From Chryseobacterium formosum (GTDB taxonomy: Bacteria; Bacteroidota; Bacteroidia; Flavobacteriales; Weeksellaceae), in the NCBI RefSeq assembly GCF_026460885.1, contig NZ_JAOVZW010000013.1:1-64000 (forward strand): a stretch of DNA of 64,000 bases. Direction: 5' to 3'. Position 1 is the first letter of the stretch; each line of letters starts with the position of its first letter. The position numbers and the translations under genes are program-made. The notes under the pieces were generated by a model. The model did not search any database. It saw only the letters and a list, made by a program, of their open reading frames with translations, and was not told the DNA's origin. Positions 49,765 through 59,266 of the stretch are shown here, piece after piece.

Positions 49765-51660
49765 ATGATGAAATTATGGTGCGTTGGAGCTGTTTCTTTA
49801 GCTTCATTTTACTATGCACAAAGTTATCCGGTATCAGAAATCAGTGATGTTTTAAAGAAAAATGCAAGTGCAGTAATAAGAAATGAAAGTACAGTTTTAG
49901 AAATCAATAAAATTGACGAAATTGTTTATCATAATTCTTCTGCAATCACTGTAATTAATAAAGATGCAGTAGGTTTTGCGATTCCGAGAATTTATTATGA
50001 AAAAAGAAATACGGCTTCTGATATTAAAGTAACCGTTTATGATGAAAAAGGTGCAAAAATAAAAAGCTATTCTAAAAGTGATTTTACAGATATTGCAGCC
50101 AATTCTCAAGGTTCTTTTTATTCTGATAACAGGATGATGTATCTGTCTTATACACCAACATCTTATCCTTACACCATTGAGTTTAGTTACGATCAGAAAG
50201 ATCAGAATACAGTTTTTATCTCTGATTTTACACCGTATAATGATTTTAATATTTCTTTGCAGAAAAGTAGTTTTAAAATTTTAAATAAATCAGGAATTAA
50301 CTTACGCTCTAAAATATACGATTCCCAATTTGGTTTTGCTTCAGTGAAAGTTGCGGATGAAGACGGGGGAAAATTGTATTCTTATGAAAATGTTCCGGCA
50401 ATTGATAATGAAGGCATGGTTCCTAATCCCCAAAAAATATTGCCGAAAGTAAGTTTTTCTTTGGATCAGTTTAGCTTGGTGGGGAAAAAAGGAAGTATAA
50501 CGACGTGGAAAGATTTTGGTTTGTGGTATTATAATAACCTTTTGACTCCGGTTTCTACATCAACGCCTCAAATCAAATCTGAAATTGCAGCACTTAATCT
50601 TTCGGGTTCTACTGAAGAAAAAGTGAAGAAAATTTATCAGTATATGCAAAGCAAAACGAGATATGTTTTTGTGGCTTTGGGAATTGGAGGATGGCAACCC
50701 ATGATGCCCGATGAAGTACAAAAGAAAGGGTATGGTGATTGTAAAGGTCTTACCAATTATATGAAAACGCTTTTGGATGACGCTGGAATAAAATCTTATT
50801 ATGCGATTATTAATTCGAATTCCTCACCGATAAGTTTTGATACAGATTTTCCAAAAATGGCTGGAAATCACGTAATTTTGGTAGTTCCAACTGAAAAAGG
50901 AAATATTTGGCTTGAAAATACTTCTCAGGAAATTGCTTATAATCATCTAAGTTACAGCACAACAGACCGAAATGTTTTAGCAGTAAAACCTACCGGAATT
51001 GAGATTATGGAGACTCCAAGCTATTCTTCAGGTCAAAATAAAGAAAAGCAGATTTTAAATATTCAGTTAAACCCTGATAAAACCATTAGTGGTAATGGGA
51101 AATTTTCTTACACTGGAAATCAGTATGATTTTAATTTATCTTATTCGGGATTAAGCCAAACCGATAGAAATAGCTCGATTAAAAACTCACTTTCAACGTT
51201 GGATTTTGAAAAAGTTGAAATGTCTGATTTTAAAAATAACCGAGATTTAGCAACAATTGATTTTGACTTGAATTTTAAAGCAGTCAATTATTCAAAGATG
51301 GTAGGTTCAAGCTATATTTTCAGAGCAATTCCTATTTACTCGAATGCGACTTATCATCAGGATGAAAATCGAAAACTTCCCTTTGAAAACCGTTTTTCTT
51401 TTGAAGACGAGTATGAAATTATTTATAAACTTCCTGCAGGATACTTTATCGAAGAAATTCCTGAAAACGGAAATGTAGTTTCAGATTTTGGAACATATAA
51501 AATTTCGTTTGAGAAAAAAGATGACCAACTCATCGTGAAAAGATTTTTTCAAATGAAAAAAGGACTTCATTCTAAAGATAAATACAATGATTACATCAGT
51601 TTCAGAAAAAAAATTATGAATGCTGATAATTCTAAAATTCTAATTTCTAAAAAATCATAA
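49765..51660 (+). CDS. DUF3857/transglutaminase-like secreted protein 1
   Basis: A 631-residue secreted protein with signal peptide ending YYAQ. Residues about 50-230 form the DUF3857 beta domain (YPYTIEFSYDQKDQNTVFI). About 270-390 are a transglutaminase-like core: TRYVFVALGIGGWQPM, with KKGYGDCKGLTNYM (Cys of the triad), NHVILVVP (His) and IWLENTSQ (Asp/Asn). A DUF3858-type C-terminal beta domain ends in FRKKIMNAD. Start at the first of two adjacent ATGs. A homologue of the same layout follows with no gap (ATAA-ATG). Function unknown, possibly peptide cross-linking or binding. Confidence 0.9.
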   Translation: MMKLWCVGAVSLASFYYAQSYPVSEISDVLKKNASAVIRNESTVLEINKIDEIVYHNSSAITVINKDAVGFAIPRIYYEKRNTASDIKVTVYDEKGAKIKSYSKSDFTDIAANSQGSFYSDNRMMYLSYTPTSYPYTIEFSYDQKDQNTVFISDFTPYNDFNISLQKSSFKILNKSGINLRSKIYDSQFGFASVKVADEDGGKLYSYENVPAIDNEGMVPNPQKILPKVSFSLDQFSLVGKKGSITTWKDFGLWYYNNLLTPVSTSTPQIKSEIAALNLSGSTEEKVKKIYQYMQSKTRYVFVALGIGGWQPMMPDEVQKKGYGDCKGLTNYMKTLLDDAGIKSYYAIINSNSSPISFDTDFPKMAGNHVILVVPTEKGNIWLENTSQEIAYNHLSYSTTDRNVLAVKPTGIEIMETPSYSSGQNKEKQILNIQLNPDKTISGNGKFSYTGNQYDFNLSYSGLSQTDRNSSIKNSLSTLDFEKVEMSDFKNNRDLATIDFDLNFKAVNYSKMVGSSYIFRAIPIYSNATYHQDENRKLPFENRFSFEDEYEIIYKLPAGYFIEEIPENGNVVSDFGTYKISFEKKDDQLIVKRFFQMKKGLHSKDKYNDYISFRKKIMNADNSKILISKKS

Positions 51661-53598
51661 ATGAGAAAAATATTTTTTGCATTGTATTTCACAGTATCTA
51701 CTGTTGCCATCTATGCACAAAAACATGAGTTTCTGAAATTGCCGAAATTCGATATTGAAGATTTGAAAAAAGCAAAATCCGAGATTGATGAAAAAGCTCC
51801 GGCAGAAACTTTATATCGTTCAATACATTATCATATTGATAATTCTACAGGTAATTACGTTAAAAAAGTAAAATATAGAATTAAAATTTATGATAAAGAT
51901 AAAGCAGAAGATTGGATGAATCTGGAAATCTCACTTTATGACAATAACCAAGGGAGCAGAGAAACTCTTAATTCAATAAAAGCTTATGTTTATAATCTTG
52001 AAGATGGTAAAATAGCTGAAACAAAAGTAGATAAAAGTTCTAAATTCAGATCTAAAGAAAACAAATATTATACTACCAATAAGTTTGCCTTTCCTAATAT
52101 TAAAAATGGCTCTGTTATTGAATTTCAATACGAAATCACTTCACCTTTCTCGTATGAAATTCCTTTAACTTATATTGAAACGGATACCCCTTCGGAATAT
52201 ACCGAATATGTTTTTGAATCACCCATAAATATGTCATATAATATTGATTTTAGAGGTTCTCTGACTCCGAAATACAAAAAGGTAGCAGAGGAAAACATTT
52301 ATGGAGCTCAATACAAAACGTATAGATTTGCTTATGAGAATGTAAAGGGTTTTAAAAAAGAAAAATTTGTGAAAAACAACGATAATTACAGAACTCAGAT
52401 CAGGGCAGAATTGCATTCTACTTTTTTCAATAATGGTTTGAAAAATTATACATCAACCTGGGAAGATATCAGGAAAAAACTCTGGGAAGATGATGAGTTC
52501 GGAAATCAGTATAAAAAAGATAGATTAGTAAAAGAAATTATACAGAAGAATATTTCCGAGGAAAAAGATCAACATAAGAAATCGAATCTTTTATTTGATT
52601 TCGTTAAAAATAGTTACACATGGAATGAGCGTTATGGTTTTAGAACAGATAATGGAATAAAAGATTTAATTAAAAATAAAACGGGTAATGCTGCAGACAT
52701 AAACTTACTTTTGTTAAATATTTTGAGAAGTGAAGGAATTAAAGCATATCCTATTTTGATTTCTACTATCGGACATGGTTATGTAAATCTTACTTTCCCA
52801 AATTTGGGTAATTTCAATTATGTCATTGTATGTGCAGAAATTGATAAGAAAATATACCTTTATGATGCAACATCTAAACAGGCAAAAGAAGATCTTCTTC
52901 CTGCAAGAGTTTGGAACAGTAATGGGCTACTTTTGAGAGATGATAAAGCAGAACTTATTTCTCTTACCAATATTAAAGAAAGTTATAATAGTCATACAGT
53001 AAAAGCAAAAATAAATCCTGATGGTACAGTTTCTGGTGTTTACCAGGATCAGGATGAAGGGATGGGAGCTCTTAATGCAAAAGAGCGTTTTGATGAAAAT
53101 CAAGATAAATATAAAAAAGAATATAAAGAAGTTTTTTCTGTTGATTTTGATAATATCAATTCAAGAACTTTAGATGGGGGGGAGTTTCGTTCTACGATGA
53201 GCTTTAGTTCAAGCAATATGATTGATAATTTAGGAAAAAGAAAAATCATCAATCCACTTTTATTTTTGCATCAGACAAAGAATGATTTTGATCAGGAAGA
53301 AGCAAGAAAATATATGATTGATTTTATTTCGCCAATGAGCAAAGCTAAAGTTGTAGAAATAGAAATTCCTGAAGGATATGATATTGCTGAGTTACCAAAA
53401 AGTAAAAAAATCGTTACTGATGATAAAGAGATCAGTTATTCTTACACTGTAGAGAAAAAAGATAACAAGATAATAACGGTTTCAGAATATAAAATCGCAA
53501 GCGCCGATTATCCTAAAGAATATTATCCTGCTTTTAAACAAATCTGGAAAGTAATCTCAGATTCTGAAAGTCAGGTAATGAGTTTGATTAAAAAATAA
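51661..53598 (+). CDS. DUF3857/transglutaminase-like secreted protein 2
   Basis: A 645-residue protein with signal peptide ending IYAQ and the same domain order as its neighbour: DUF3857 (about 70-260, NGSVIEFQYEITSPFSYEIP) and a transglutaminase-like region (about 300-420). In the latter the catalytic Cys position reads NKTGNAADINLLLLNILR, with Ala-Asp instead of GDC; GHGYVNLTFP and YLYDATSKQ replace the His and Asp strands in part. It therefore looks catalytically degenerate, unlike the first copy. The two genes are adjacent with no spacer and were probably formed by duplication. Confidence 0.88.
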   Translation: MRKIFFALYFTVSTVAIYAQKHEFLKLPKFDIEDLKKAKSEIDEKAPAETLYRSIHYHIDNSTGNYVKKVKYRIKIYDKDKAEDWMNLEISLYDNNQGSRETLNSIKAYVYNLEDGKIAETKVDKSSKFRSKENKYYTTNKFAFPNIKNGSVIEFQYEITSPFSYEIPLTYIETDTPSEYTEYVFESPINMSYNIDFRGSLTPKYKKVAEENIYGAQYKTYRFAYENVKGFKKEKFVKNNDNYRTQIRAELHSTFFNNGLKNYTSTWEDIRKKLWEDDEFGNQYKKDRLVKEIIQKNISEEKDQHKKSNLLFDFVKNSYTWNERYGFRTDNGIKDLIKNKTGNAADINLLLLNILRSEGIKAYPILISTIGHGYVNLTFPNLGNFNYVIVCAEIDKKIYLYDATSKQAKEDLLPARVWNSNGLLLRDDKAELISLTNIKESYNSHTVKAKINPDGTVSGVYQDQDEGMGALNAKERFDENQDKYKKEYKEVFSVDFDNINSRTLDGGEFRSTMSFSSSNMIDNLGKRKIINPLLFLHQTKNDFDQEEARKYMIDFISPMSKAKVVEIEIPEGYDIAELPKSKKIVTDDKEISYSYTVEKKDNKIITVSEYKIASADYPKEYYPAFKQIWKVISDSESQVMSLIKK

Positions 53599-53621
53599 TC
53601 AGTTATTCTTTAAAAATATAT

Positions 53622-53649
53622 AAAACCATTCATTTTGTGAATGGTTTTT
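53622..53649. terminator. Terminator of the DUF3857 pair
   Basis: AAAACCATTCA and TGAATGGTTTT form an 11-bp stem with a 5-base loop and T tail. Confidence 0.8.
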
Positions 53650-53675
53650 GCATTTCAATCCAAAAATAAACAATT

Positions 53676-54497
53676 ATGAAAAATGCATTTGTGTTAATTC
53701 TGTTTTCTGCCGCTTTTCTTTTATCAGCTTGTAAAAAGACAGAAACAAAAACTATTGAAACGAAAATAAATGTCAAAAATCCTGAAAAATTTGTAGTAGA
53801 TTCTATTAAAGTAAATGATTCCATTAAGTTTAACGAAATGCTTTCCGTAAATTATTCCGCAAAAATGCTGGTATTTCCAACTTTAAAAGATAAAGCATTG
53901 TTAGACAGTATTTATGATAAAAAAGGAATTACAGATTATTCAAAACAAGGATTAGAGAACTTTTTAAATAAAGATAAAACAGATTTCTTTGCTTCTGTGA
54001 AAGAAGACAGTAAAGAATGGATTTCTGATATTGACCGCTCTCAAACTTGGGAATCGGGCTCATTTATGAAATTGATTTCGCAGACTGACGATTTTCTTCA
54101 GATAGAATATTTATACACTTCTTATGAAGGTGGAGCGCATGGAAATTATTCTTTTAATACAAGAGTTTTCGATTTGAAAAATAATAGAAAATTAGATTTA
54201 AAAGATATTACAACTATTCCAAAAGAAAAATTAGAAGCACTTTTAATGAAAAATCTCAATAAAATTCCAAGTGGAACAACAGATTCTGAGGGTGCAGTCA
54301 ATAATTCTGAAATGCTTTTGGTTGATGTTATTCCAGCAAACAAAGATTTTTATTTTGATGAAAAAAATCTCTATTTTCATTACAGTCCGTATGAAATTGC
54401 GGCTTTTGCAGCGGGAGATATAGTAATTCCTGTTTCTTGGGAAGAATTAAAAGGAACAATTAATCCCGAATTTAAAAAGAGAATGAAAATTAACTAA
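53676..54497 (+). CDS. DUF3298/DUF4163 (RsiV-like) lipoprotein
   Basis: A 273-residue lipoprotein: signal ends LLSACKK, C19. A DUF4163 segment (about 80-140) is followed by the DUF3298 domain (about 150-265) with the recognisable YEGGAHGNYSFNTRVFDLKNNRKLDLKDI and the ending FYFDEKNLYFHYSPYEIAAFAAG. In Bacillus, the RsiV anti-sigma factor uses this fold to bind lysozyme. In flavobacteria it is a soluble lipoprotein of unknown ligand. Ends at a hairpin shared with the promoter of the next gene. Confidence 0.88.
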   Translation: MKNAFVLILFSAAFLLSACKKTETKTIETKINVKNPEKFVVDSIKVNDSIKFNEMLSVNYSAKMLVFPTLKDKALLDSIYDKKGITDYSKQGLENFLNKDKTDFFASVKEDSKEWISDIDRSQTWESGSFMKLISQTDDFLQIEYLYTSYEGGAHGNYSFNTRVFDLKNNRKLDLKDITTIPKEKLEALLMKNLNKIPSGTTDSEGAVNNSEMLLVDVIPANKDFYFDEKNLYFHYSPYEIAAFAAGDIVIPVSWEELKGTINPEFKKRMKIN

Positions 54498-54501
54498 TAT
54501 T

Positions 54502-54530
54502 AATGCTTCCAAATCAGGAAGCATTTTTTA
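54502..54530 (+). terminator. Terminator overlapping the next gene's frame
   Basis: AATGCTTCC and GGAAGCATT form a 9-bp stem followed by T6. An ATG within the left arm (54503) is in frame with the downstream kinase but is unlikely to start it. Confidence 0.75.
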
Positions 54531-54536
54531 ATTTTG
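54529..54536 (+). promoter_or_regulatory. Putative -7 promoter element with 5-base leader
   Basis: TAATTTTG overlaps the terminator tail and lies just 5 bases before the ATG at 54542. Confidence 0.5.
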
Positions 54537-54541
54537 TGGCA

Positions 54542-55393
54542 ATGGAAAAAGTAGCTTTTATCATCAATCCTTTTTCGGCAAAAAAAAATTATCTGCCTTT
54601 TCTGAACGAACTTAAAAATAAAGTACAAAATCCCTTGTATTATATTTCTGAATCAATTTTAGGAACTGAAGAATTTATCCAAACTCATTTTTGTGATGTT
54701 GATTTTTTTGTAGCAATTGGCGGTGACGGTACAATTTCAACTGTTGCCAAAAGCTTAATTAATACTGATAAAATTTTAGCTATTTTTCCGGCGGGTTCTG
54801 GAAATGGCTTTTCTAATGAAACGCAGTTTAGTAAAAATTTAGATGAATTATTAGATAAATTAAAAGCTAAAAAATCCCGTAAAATCGATACGTTTACGGT
54901 TAATGACAAGCTTTCCATCAATGTTTCCGGAACTGGTTTTGATGGAAAAGTTGTGAAGGAATTTGAGAAAACCAATCGTGGATTTAAAAATTACATCAAA
55001 GTTTCACTAAAGACTTTTTTTAATTATAAACCGATTAAATTGAAATTTTTTGATGAAAATTATAAGCAGTACAACGGAAAATATTTAATGGTTAATATTG
55101 CTAACACCCGTCAATTTGGAAATAATGCTTATATCGCTCCAATGGCAAGTAAAAGTGATGGTTTGGTTGACATGGTTTTGGTTAAAAAGTTTCCACTGAC
55201 CTATTCGCCGCTGTTTGCGTTCAGAATGTTTACAAAAAAACTGAAAGAAGATGATTACATCACTTATCTTCCGGTTTCTGAAATTGAATTTAAAGTAAAT
55301 ACCAAAAACTGGCATCTCGATGGAGAATTCAATAAAATAAAATCTCCAATTCATATAAAAGTTCAGCCTTCAAGTCTGAATATTCTTATTTAA
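54542..55393 (+). CDS. Diacylglycerol kinase-family lipid kinase
   Basis: The frame extends to an ATG at 54503, but that lies inside the preceding terminator stem; the ATG at 54542 (MEKVAFIINPFSAKKN) is the normal start and gives 283 residues. Motifs of the YegS/BmrU/DgkB family are FIINPFSA, AIGGDGTISTVAKSL (nucleotide-binding GGDGT), FPAGSGNGFSNE, GTGFDGKVV and IDGE-like HLDGEF. It phosphorylates diacylglycerol or another lipid. The protein is cytoplasmic and membrane-associated. Confidence 0.9.
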   Translation: MEKVAFIINPFSAKKNYLPFLNELKNKVQNPLYYISESILGTEEFIQTHFCDVDFFVAIGGDGTISTVAKSLINTDKILAIFPAGSGNGFSNETQFSKNLDELLDKLKAKKSRKIDTFTVNDKLSINVSGTGFDGKVVKEFEKTNRGFKNYIKVSLKTFFNYKPIKLKFFDENYKQYNGKYLMVNIANTRQFGNNAYIAPMASKSDGLVDMVLVKKFPLTYSPLFAFRMFTKKLKEDDYITYLPVSEIEFKVNTKNWHLDGEFNKIKSPIHIKVQPSSLNILI

Positions 55394-55414
55394 ACTAATC
55401 AGAGTGAAATAAAA

Positions 55415-55440
55415 AAGCCTTCCGTGAAGAAGGCTTAAAA
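55415..55440. terminator. Bidirectional terminator
   Basis: AAGCCTTC and GAAGGCTT (8 bp) with A and T runs on the two sides, between the convergent lipid kinase and symporter genes. Confidence 0.75.
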
Positions 55441-55540
55441 ACACAAATGATGAAAAAATTATTATTACGATAATAATCTCTTACAAAGTAAACGATTACA
55501 ATTCTGAAATTTTATGGTCCTAATCATAGAATTTAGTTTT

Positions 55541-56821
55541 CTAAACTTCAAGTTTTTCCTCAATCTTATTCGGATTTGCCAAACAATATTGAAGCTGCCC
55601 TTTATCCAGCTGTTTTTCCCAATTTGCCACAACGACTGTTGCAACAGAGTTTCCAATAACATTCGTTAAAGCACGGCATTCACTCATAAATTTATCGATT
55701 CCTAAAATTAAAGTCATTCCCGCAATCGGAATTTCAGGAACTACAGCCAAAGTTGCTGCTAAAGTCACAAAACCAGCTCCGGTAACTCCGGCTGCACCCT
55801 TTGAACTCAACATGGCAACTAAAAGTAACATCAATTGCTTTTCGATAGAAAGATCAATATTCAAAGCCTGCGCAATAAATAGTGAGGCTAAAGTCATATA
55901 AATATTGGTTCCGTCAAGATTGAAAGAATAACCGGTCGGAACAACCAAACCTACAATTGCTTTTGAACAGCCTGCTTTTTCCATCTTTTCCATAATTCCT
56001 GGAAGCGCAGATTCGGATGAACTTGTTCCTAAAACCAGCAAAAGTTCTTCTTTAAGATAATACATCAGTTTAAAAATGTTAAAACCATTGTACCAAGCAA
56101 CAGATCCTAAAATCAAAACAACAAATAGGATAGAAGTAATATAAAATGTTCCTACCAAAAATATAAGATTGATTACTGATGCCAAACCATATTTTCCAAT
56201 CGTAAATGCCATTGCTCCGAAAGCTCCGACTGGTGCCAATTTCATCAGAATATGAACAATTTTAAAAATTGGAGCAGCCAAAACCTGTAAAAATTCTGTT
56301 ACTTTTCCACTTTTTTCTTTTGTTAAAACCAAAGCGACTCCCATTAAAATTGCAACCAAAAGTACCTGAAGAATATTCTCACCAATTAACGGGCTGAAAA
56401 GAGTTTCAGGAATGATATTCATAATGAAGCCTGTTAAAGTCGTGTCATGAGCTTTTTGCTGATACTGTGAAACGTCTCCCGATAAACTTGTGGGATCAAT
56501 GTTTAACCCCGATCCAGGTTGTAATAAATTTCCTACAATTAAGCCAATTATTAAAGCTAAAGTTGAGAATGTGAAGAAATAGATCATTGCTTTTACGGCA
56601 ATTCGTCCTACTTTTTTTAGATCTGTCATATGAGCAATCCCTAAAGTAAGGGTGATGAAAATGACAGGAGCAATAATCATTTTGACCAATTTGATGAATC
56701 CGTCTCCTAAAGGTTTCATTTTTTCGCCTAATTCAGGGGAAAACTTTCCTAAAAGAATTCCTAATGTGATGGCGATGATTACCTGAAAGTATAATTGTTG
56801 GTAGATTTTTTTCTTTTTCAA
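55541..56821 (-). CDS. Dicarboxylate/amino-acid:cation symporter (DAACS family)
   Basis: A 426-residue membrane transporter of the DctA/GltP family. Eight TM helices and two re-entrant loops are suggested. The conserved serine-rich hairpin reads [16 protein letters not shown]; the NLDG motif in [13 protein letters not shown] binds cation and substrate; [14 protein letters not shown] and [16 protein letters not shown] form the transport core. It takes up succinate, fumarate, malate or glutamate/aspartate with H+ or Na+. Substrate cannot be decided by eye. Confidence 0.93.
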   Translation of the reverse strand: MKKKKIYQQLYFQVIIAITLGILLGKFSPELGEKMKPLGDGFIKLVKMIIAPVIFITLTLGIAHMTDLKKVGRIAVKAMIYFFTFSTLALIIGLIVGNLLQPGSGLNIDPTSLSGDVSQYQQKAHDTTLTGFIMNIIPETLFSPLIGENILQVLLVAILMGVALVLTKEKSGKVTEFLQVLAAPIFKIVHILMKLAPVGAFGAMAFTIGKYGLASVINLIFLVGTFYITSILFVVLILGSVAWYNGFNIFKLMYYLKEELLLVLGTSSSESALPGIMEKMEKAGCSKAIVGLVVPTGYSFNLDGTNIYMTLASLFIAQALNIDLSIEKQLMLLLVAMLSSKGAAGVTGAGFVTLAATLAVVPEIPIAGMTLILGIDKFMSECRALTNVIGNSVATVVVANWEKQLDKGQLQYCLANPNKIEEKLEV

Positions 56822-56904
56822 AGCTGGAGTTTCTAAAATATTTCTGAAAAATACAGAAATTAAATAGAATTTTTCATGCTAATTTTATCTTGCCAAAGCT
56901 ATTC

Positions 56905-56974
56905 CTCACGCAGATTAAAAAGATAAAGCAGATTTTGTTGAATTAATCTGCATAATCTACTCAGTCTGCGAGAT
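56905..56974. repeat. Dispersed inverted repeat ahead of the symporter
   Basis: CACGCAGATTAAAAAGATAA (from 56907) pairs imperfectly with the reverse of AATCTGCATAATCTACTCAG (56945-56964) and CTGCGAG. The CGCAGATT-type pair is a known look in flavobacterial intergenic DNA. The rest of the gap 56822-57145 is AT-rich, containing the tdh promoter. Confidence 0.6.
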
Positions 56975-57110
56975 ATAAATTAAAAATTATTTCAGGTATT
57001 AATTTGAACTTTAGCAATTGAAAATGAGTAAGTTTTAAACTTGAAATCAAAAGATGATAAAAATTATATCCTAAATCACAATTTTGTTTTCTCATCGTAA
57101 TCAAAATATT

Positions 57111-57118
57111 TACTTTTG
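57111..57118 (+). promoter_or_regulatory. Putative -7 promoter element of threonine dehydrogenase
   Basis: TACTTTTG, 27 bases before the ATG at 57146; TTG at 57084-57086 is 24 bases further up, slightly long. Confidence 0.45.
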
Positions 57119-57145
57119 CTTTCAATCAACTAATAATAAATAAAA

Positions 57146-58111
57146 ATGGAGTCCTATACGGAAAAAATATTGATTACAGGTGCTTTAGGGCAGATTGGAA
57201 CTGAACTTACAAACCGACTTGTTGAGATTCATGGAGCTGAAAATGTAGTTGCTTCAGGTCTTGACAGATACCAAAAAGGTCTTACTTCTGCAGGTTACTA
57301 CGAAAGAATGGATGTTACCAATACACAGTTGGTAAGACAGGTTATTAAAGATTACGAAATTACGACTGTGTATCACTTGGCTTCACTTTTGTCTGGGACA
57401 TCAGAAAAGCAGCCTATTTTCGCTTGGAAATTAAATCTTGAACCACTTCTTCATTTTTGTGAATTGGCGAAAGAAGGTTTGCTTAAAAAGATTTTCTGGC
57501 CTAGTTCTATTGCTGTTTTTGGGAAAGGAATTCCAAAAGAAAATGTTGGTCAGGATGTTGTTTTAAATCCTACAACAGTTTACGGAATTTCAAAAATGGC
57601 AGGTGAAAAATGGTGTGAATATTATTTTGACAAGTATGGAGTAGATGTAAGAAGTATTCGTTATCCTGGTTTGATTTCCTGGAAAACTCCTGCAGGTGGA
57701 GGAACAACAGATTATGCAGTTGAGATTTTTTACGAAGCAATTGAAGAAGGAAAATATACAAGTTTTATTTCTGAAAATACAGGAATGCCGATGTTGTATA
57801 TGGATGATGCAATCAATGCAACTTTGAAATTAATGGATGCTCCAAAAGAGAATTTAACGGTTCGTTCTTCTTACAATTTGGGTGGAATGTCTTTTACTCC
57901 AAAAGAATTAGCGCAGGAAATTAAGAACGAAATTCCTGAATTTGAAATTGATTATAAACCGGATTTCAGACAGGCAATTGCAGATTCTTGGCCAGCTTCG
58001 ATTGATGATTCTGTTGCGAAAAAAGATTGGGGATTATCTTATGATTTCGGAATTACTGAAATGTCAAAAGAAATGATTAAGAATCTTAAAGTAAAATTAA
58101 ATAAGAATTAA
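57146..58111 (+). CDS. L-threonine 3-dehydrogenase, SDR type
   Basis: A 321-residue NAD+-dependent extended SDR enzyme. The Rossmann motif is GALGQIG (12-18). The catalytic pair is Y146/K150 in VYGISK, preceded by Ser in FWPSS. PGLISWKTPAGGGTTDYAVE is a signature of the short-chain-type threonine dehydrogenase, as found in Flavobacterium and Cupriavidus, unrelated to E. coli Tdh. It oxidises threonine to 2-amino-3-ketobutyrate, which is then split by a ligase to glycine and acetyl-CoA. That glycine can feed the GcvP enzyme at 24155. The ligase gene is not in the window. Confidence 0.92.
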   Translation: MESYTEKILITGALGQIGTELTNRLVEIHGAENVVASGLDRYQKGLTSAGYYERMDVTNTQLVRQVIKDYEITTVYHLASLLSGTSEKQPIFAWKLNLEPLLHFCELAKEGLLKKIFWPSSIAVFGKGIPKENVGQDVVLNPTTVYGISKMAGEKWCEYYFDKYGVDVRSIRYPGLISWKTPAGGGTTDYAVEIFYEAIEEGKYTSFISENTGMPMLYMDDAINATLKLMDAPKENLTVRSSYNLGGMSFTPKELAQEIKNEIPEFEIDYKPDFRQAIADSWPASIDDSVAKKDWGLSYDFGITEMSKEMIKNLKVKLNKN

Positions 58112-58195
58112 CTTACTTCAAGTACTAGTTTAATTAAAAATTGTATTAACATTTGATTTTTAATTAATTATAAATTTTATCTAAATTTAAATTGA

Positions 58196-58948
58196 ATGAT
58201 ATTACTTACTTTTAACATCATAAATATTCAAGCTGAAACTAAAAAAAGTACAGATGTTTCTGATGAAGAAAGATTAAAAATTACCGAGAGTAATACAAAA
58301 GCAATTCTAAGAATTTTAGATATTCACGAAATAAAAGCAAGTTTTTTTATCGAGATTTCTATCGCAGAAAAACTTCAAAATCTATTAAAAGCAATTTCTG
58401 CTCAAGGGCATGAAATTGCTTTTTTCAATAAAGACTCCAGTCTGGAAAAAATTGATGAAGTGAAAAAATCTGTTCAGGATTTTCTAGAAAAACAGATTAA
58501 AGGAATTCGACAAAAAAATCATCAATTTTCACTAGAAGAATTAAAATCTATCGGTTTCAATTACATTTCAAATATTGACAACGCAGATATTCTATTTCCT
58601 TTTAAACGCTTAAAAAGAAGTTCAGAAATTATTGAAGAGAACGGATTGAGCATTGTTCCGGAAAGTATTTCTCCATACAGTCAGTTGCCTTATAATGATT
58701 TTGTTTTTCAGGTTTTGCCAATGCAGTATTACCAAAATATGGTTTTTGAGACTTTGAAGAAGGATGATTTTGTTTTGGTTTATCTTGATTCGTGGCAATT
58801 TACTGATATGAATAGATATCAGTTTAAAATTCCGTTTTACAGAAGCTATAATTTAGGCAAAAAAATGGAAGATAAGCTTGAAGCTTTTCTTTCGTGGATT
58901 AATGAAAAAGAATTGGCAACTTCTAGAATGAAGGATTATATATTTTAA
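58196..58948 (+). CDS. Degenerate polysaccharide deacetylase-like protein
   Basis: A 250-residue cytoplasmic-looking protein (starts MILLTFNIINIQAE). The order AILRILDIHEIKASFFIEI then LLKAISAQGHEIAFF, and the later HQFSLEELKSIGFNYISN, is that of NodB-fold deacetylases of the DUF3473 type. The catalytic Asp-Asp of motif 1 and the metal-binding His of the HxxxH motif are replaced (AFFNKDSS), so it is probably not an active deacetylase. It follows threonine dehydrogenase by 84 bases on the same strand. Family assignment is moderate. Confidence 0.65.
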   Translation: MILLTFNIINIQAETKKSTDVSDEERLKITESNTKAILRILDIHEIKASFFIEISIAEKLQNLLKAISAQGHEIAFFNKDSSLEKIDEVKKSVQDFLEKQIKGIRQKNHQFSLEELKSIGFNYISNIDNADILFPFKRLKRSSEIIEENGLSIVPESISPYSQLPYNDFVFQVLPMQYYQNMVFETLKKDDFVLVYLDSWQFTDMNRYQFKIPFYRSYNLGKKMEDKLEAFLSWINEKELATSRMKDYIF

Positions 58949-58958
58949 TATTGGAAGA

Positions 58959-59246
58959 TTAAATATTAATTTCTAAAAACTTTACGATTGTTTCGTTAAC
59001 GATTCTTTGAGCTTCTCCTTTGATATTTCTGTCTTTATATTTTGATAGTGCATAATGCTGAATATCATTTGATAAAGAGTCTAAATAGTTTTTACCATTA
59101 ATTTGATACTCATTAAATTCAGCAGTATCTAATTGGATCAGCATATTAAATCCAATAAATGAATGTTTGCAATTTACATCAATGTAATAGCTGTTTCCGT
59201 CACTTAAGAAAAACCAAATTTTATCTTCAAAATCAATTATTTTCAT
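58959..59246 (-). CDS. Small hypothetical protein
   Basis: A 95-residue cytoplasmic protein, MKIIDFEDKIWFFLSDGNSYYIDV at the start, with a two-strand N-terminal hairpin and helical C-terminus (YLDSLSNDIQHYALSKYKDRN). It starts 20 bases downstream of the phosphoesterase gene on the same strand and is convergent with the deacetylase-like gene. No family recognised; likely genuine because of its clean frame and its place in the transcript. Confidence 0.55.
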   Translation of the reverse strand: MKIIDFEDKIWFFLSDGNSYYIDVNCKHSFIGFNMLIQLDTAEFNEYQINGKNYLDSLSNDIQHYALSKYKDRNIKGEAQRIVNETIVKFLEINI

Positions 59247-59266
59247 ATTGTAAATAAAATTTTTCT

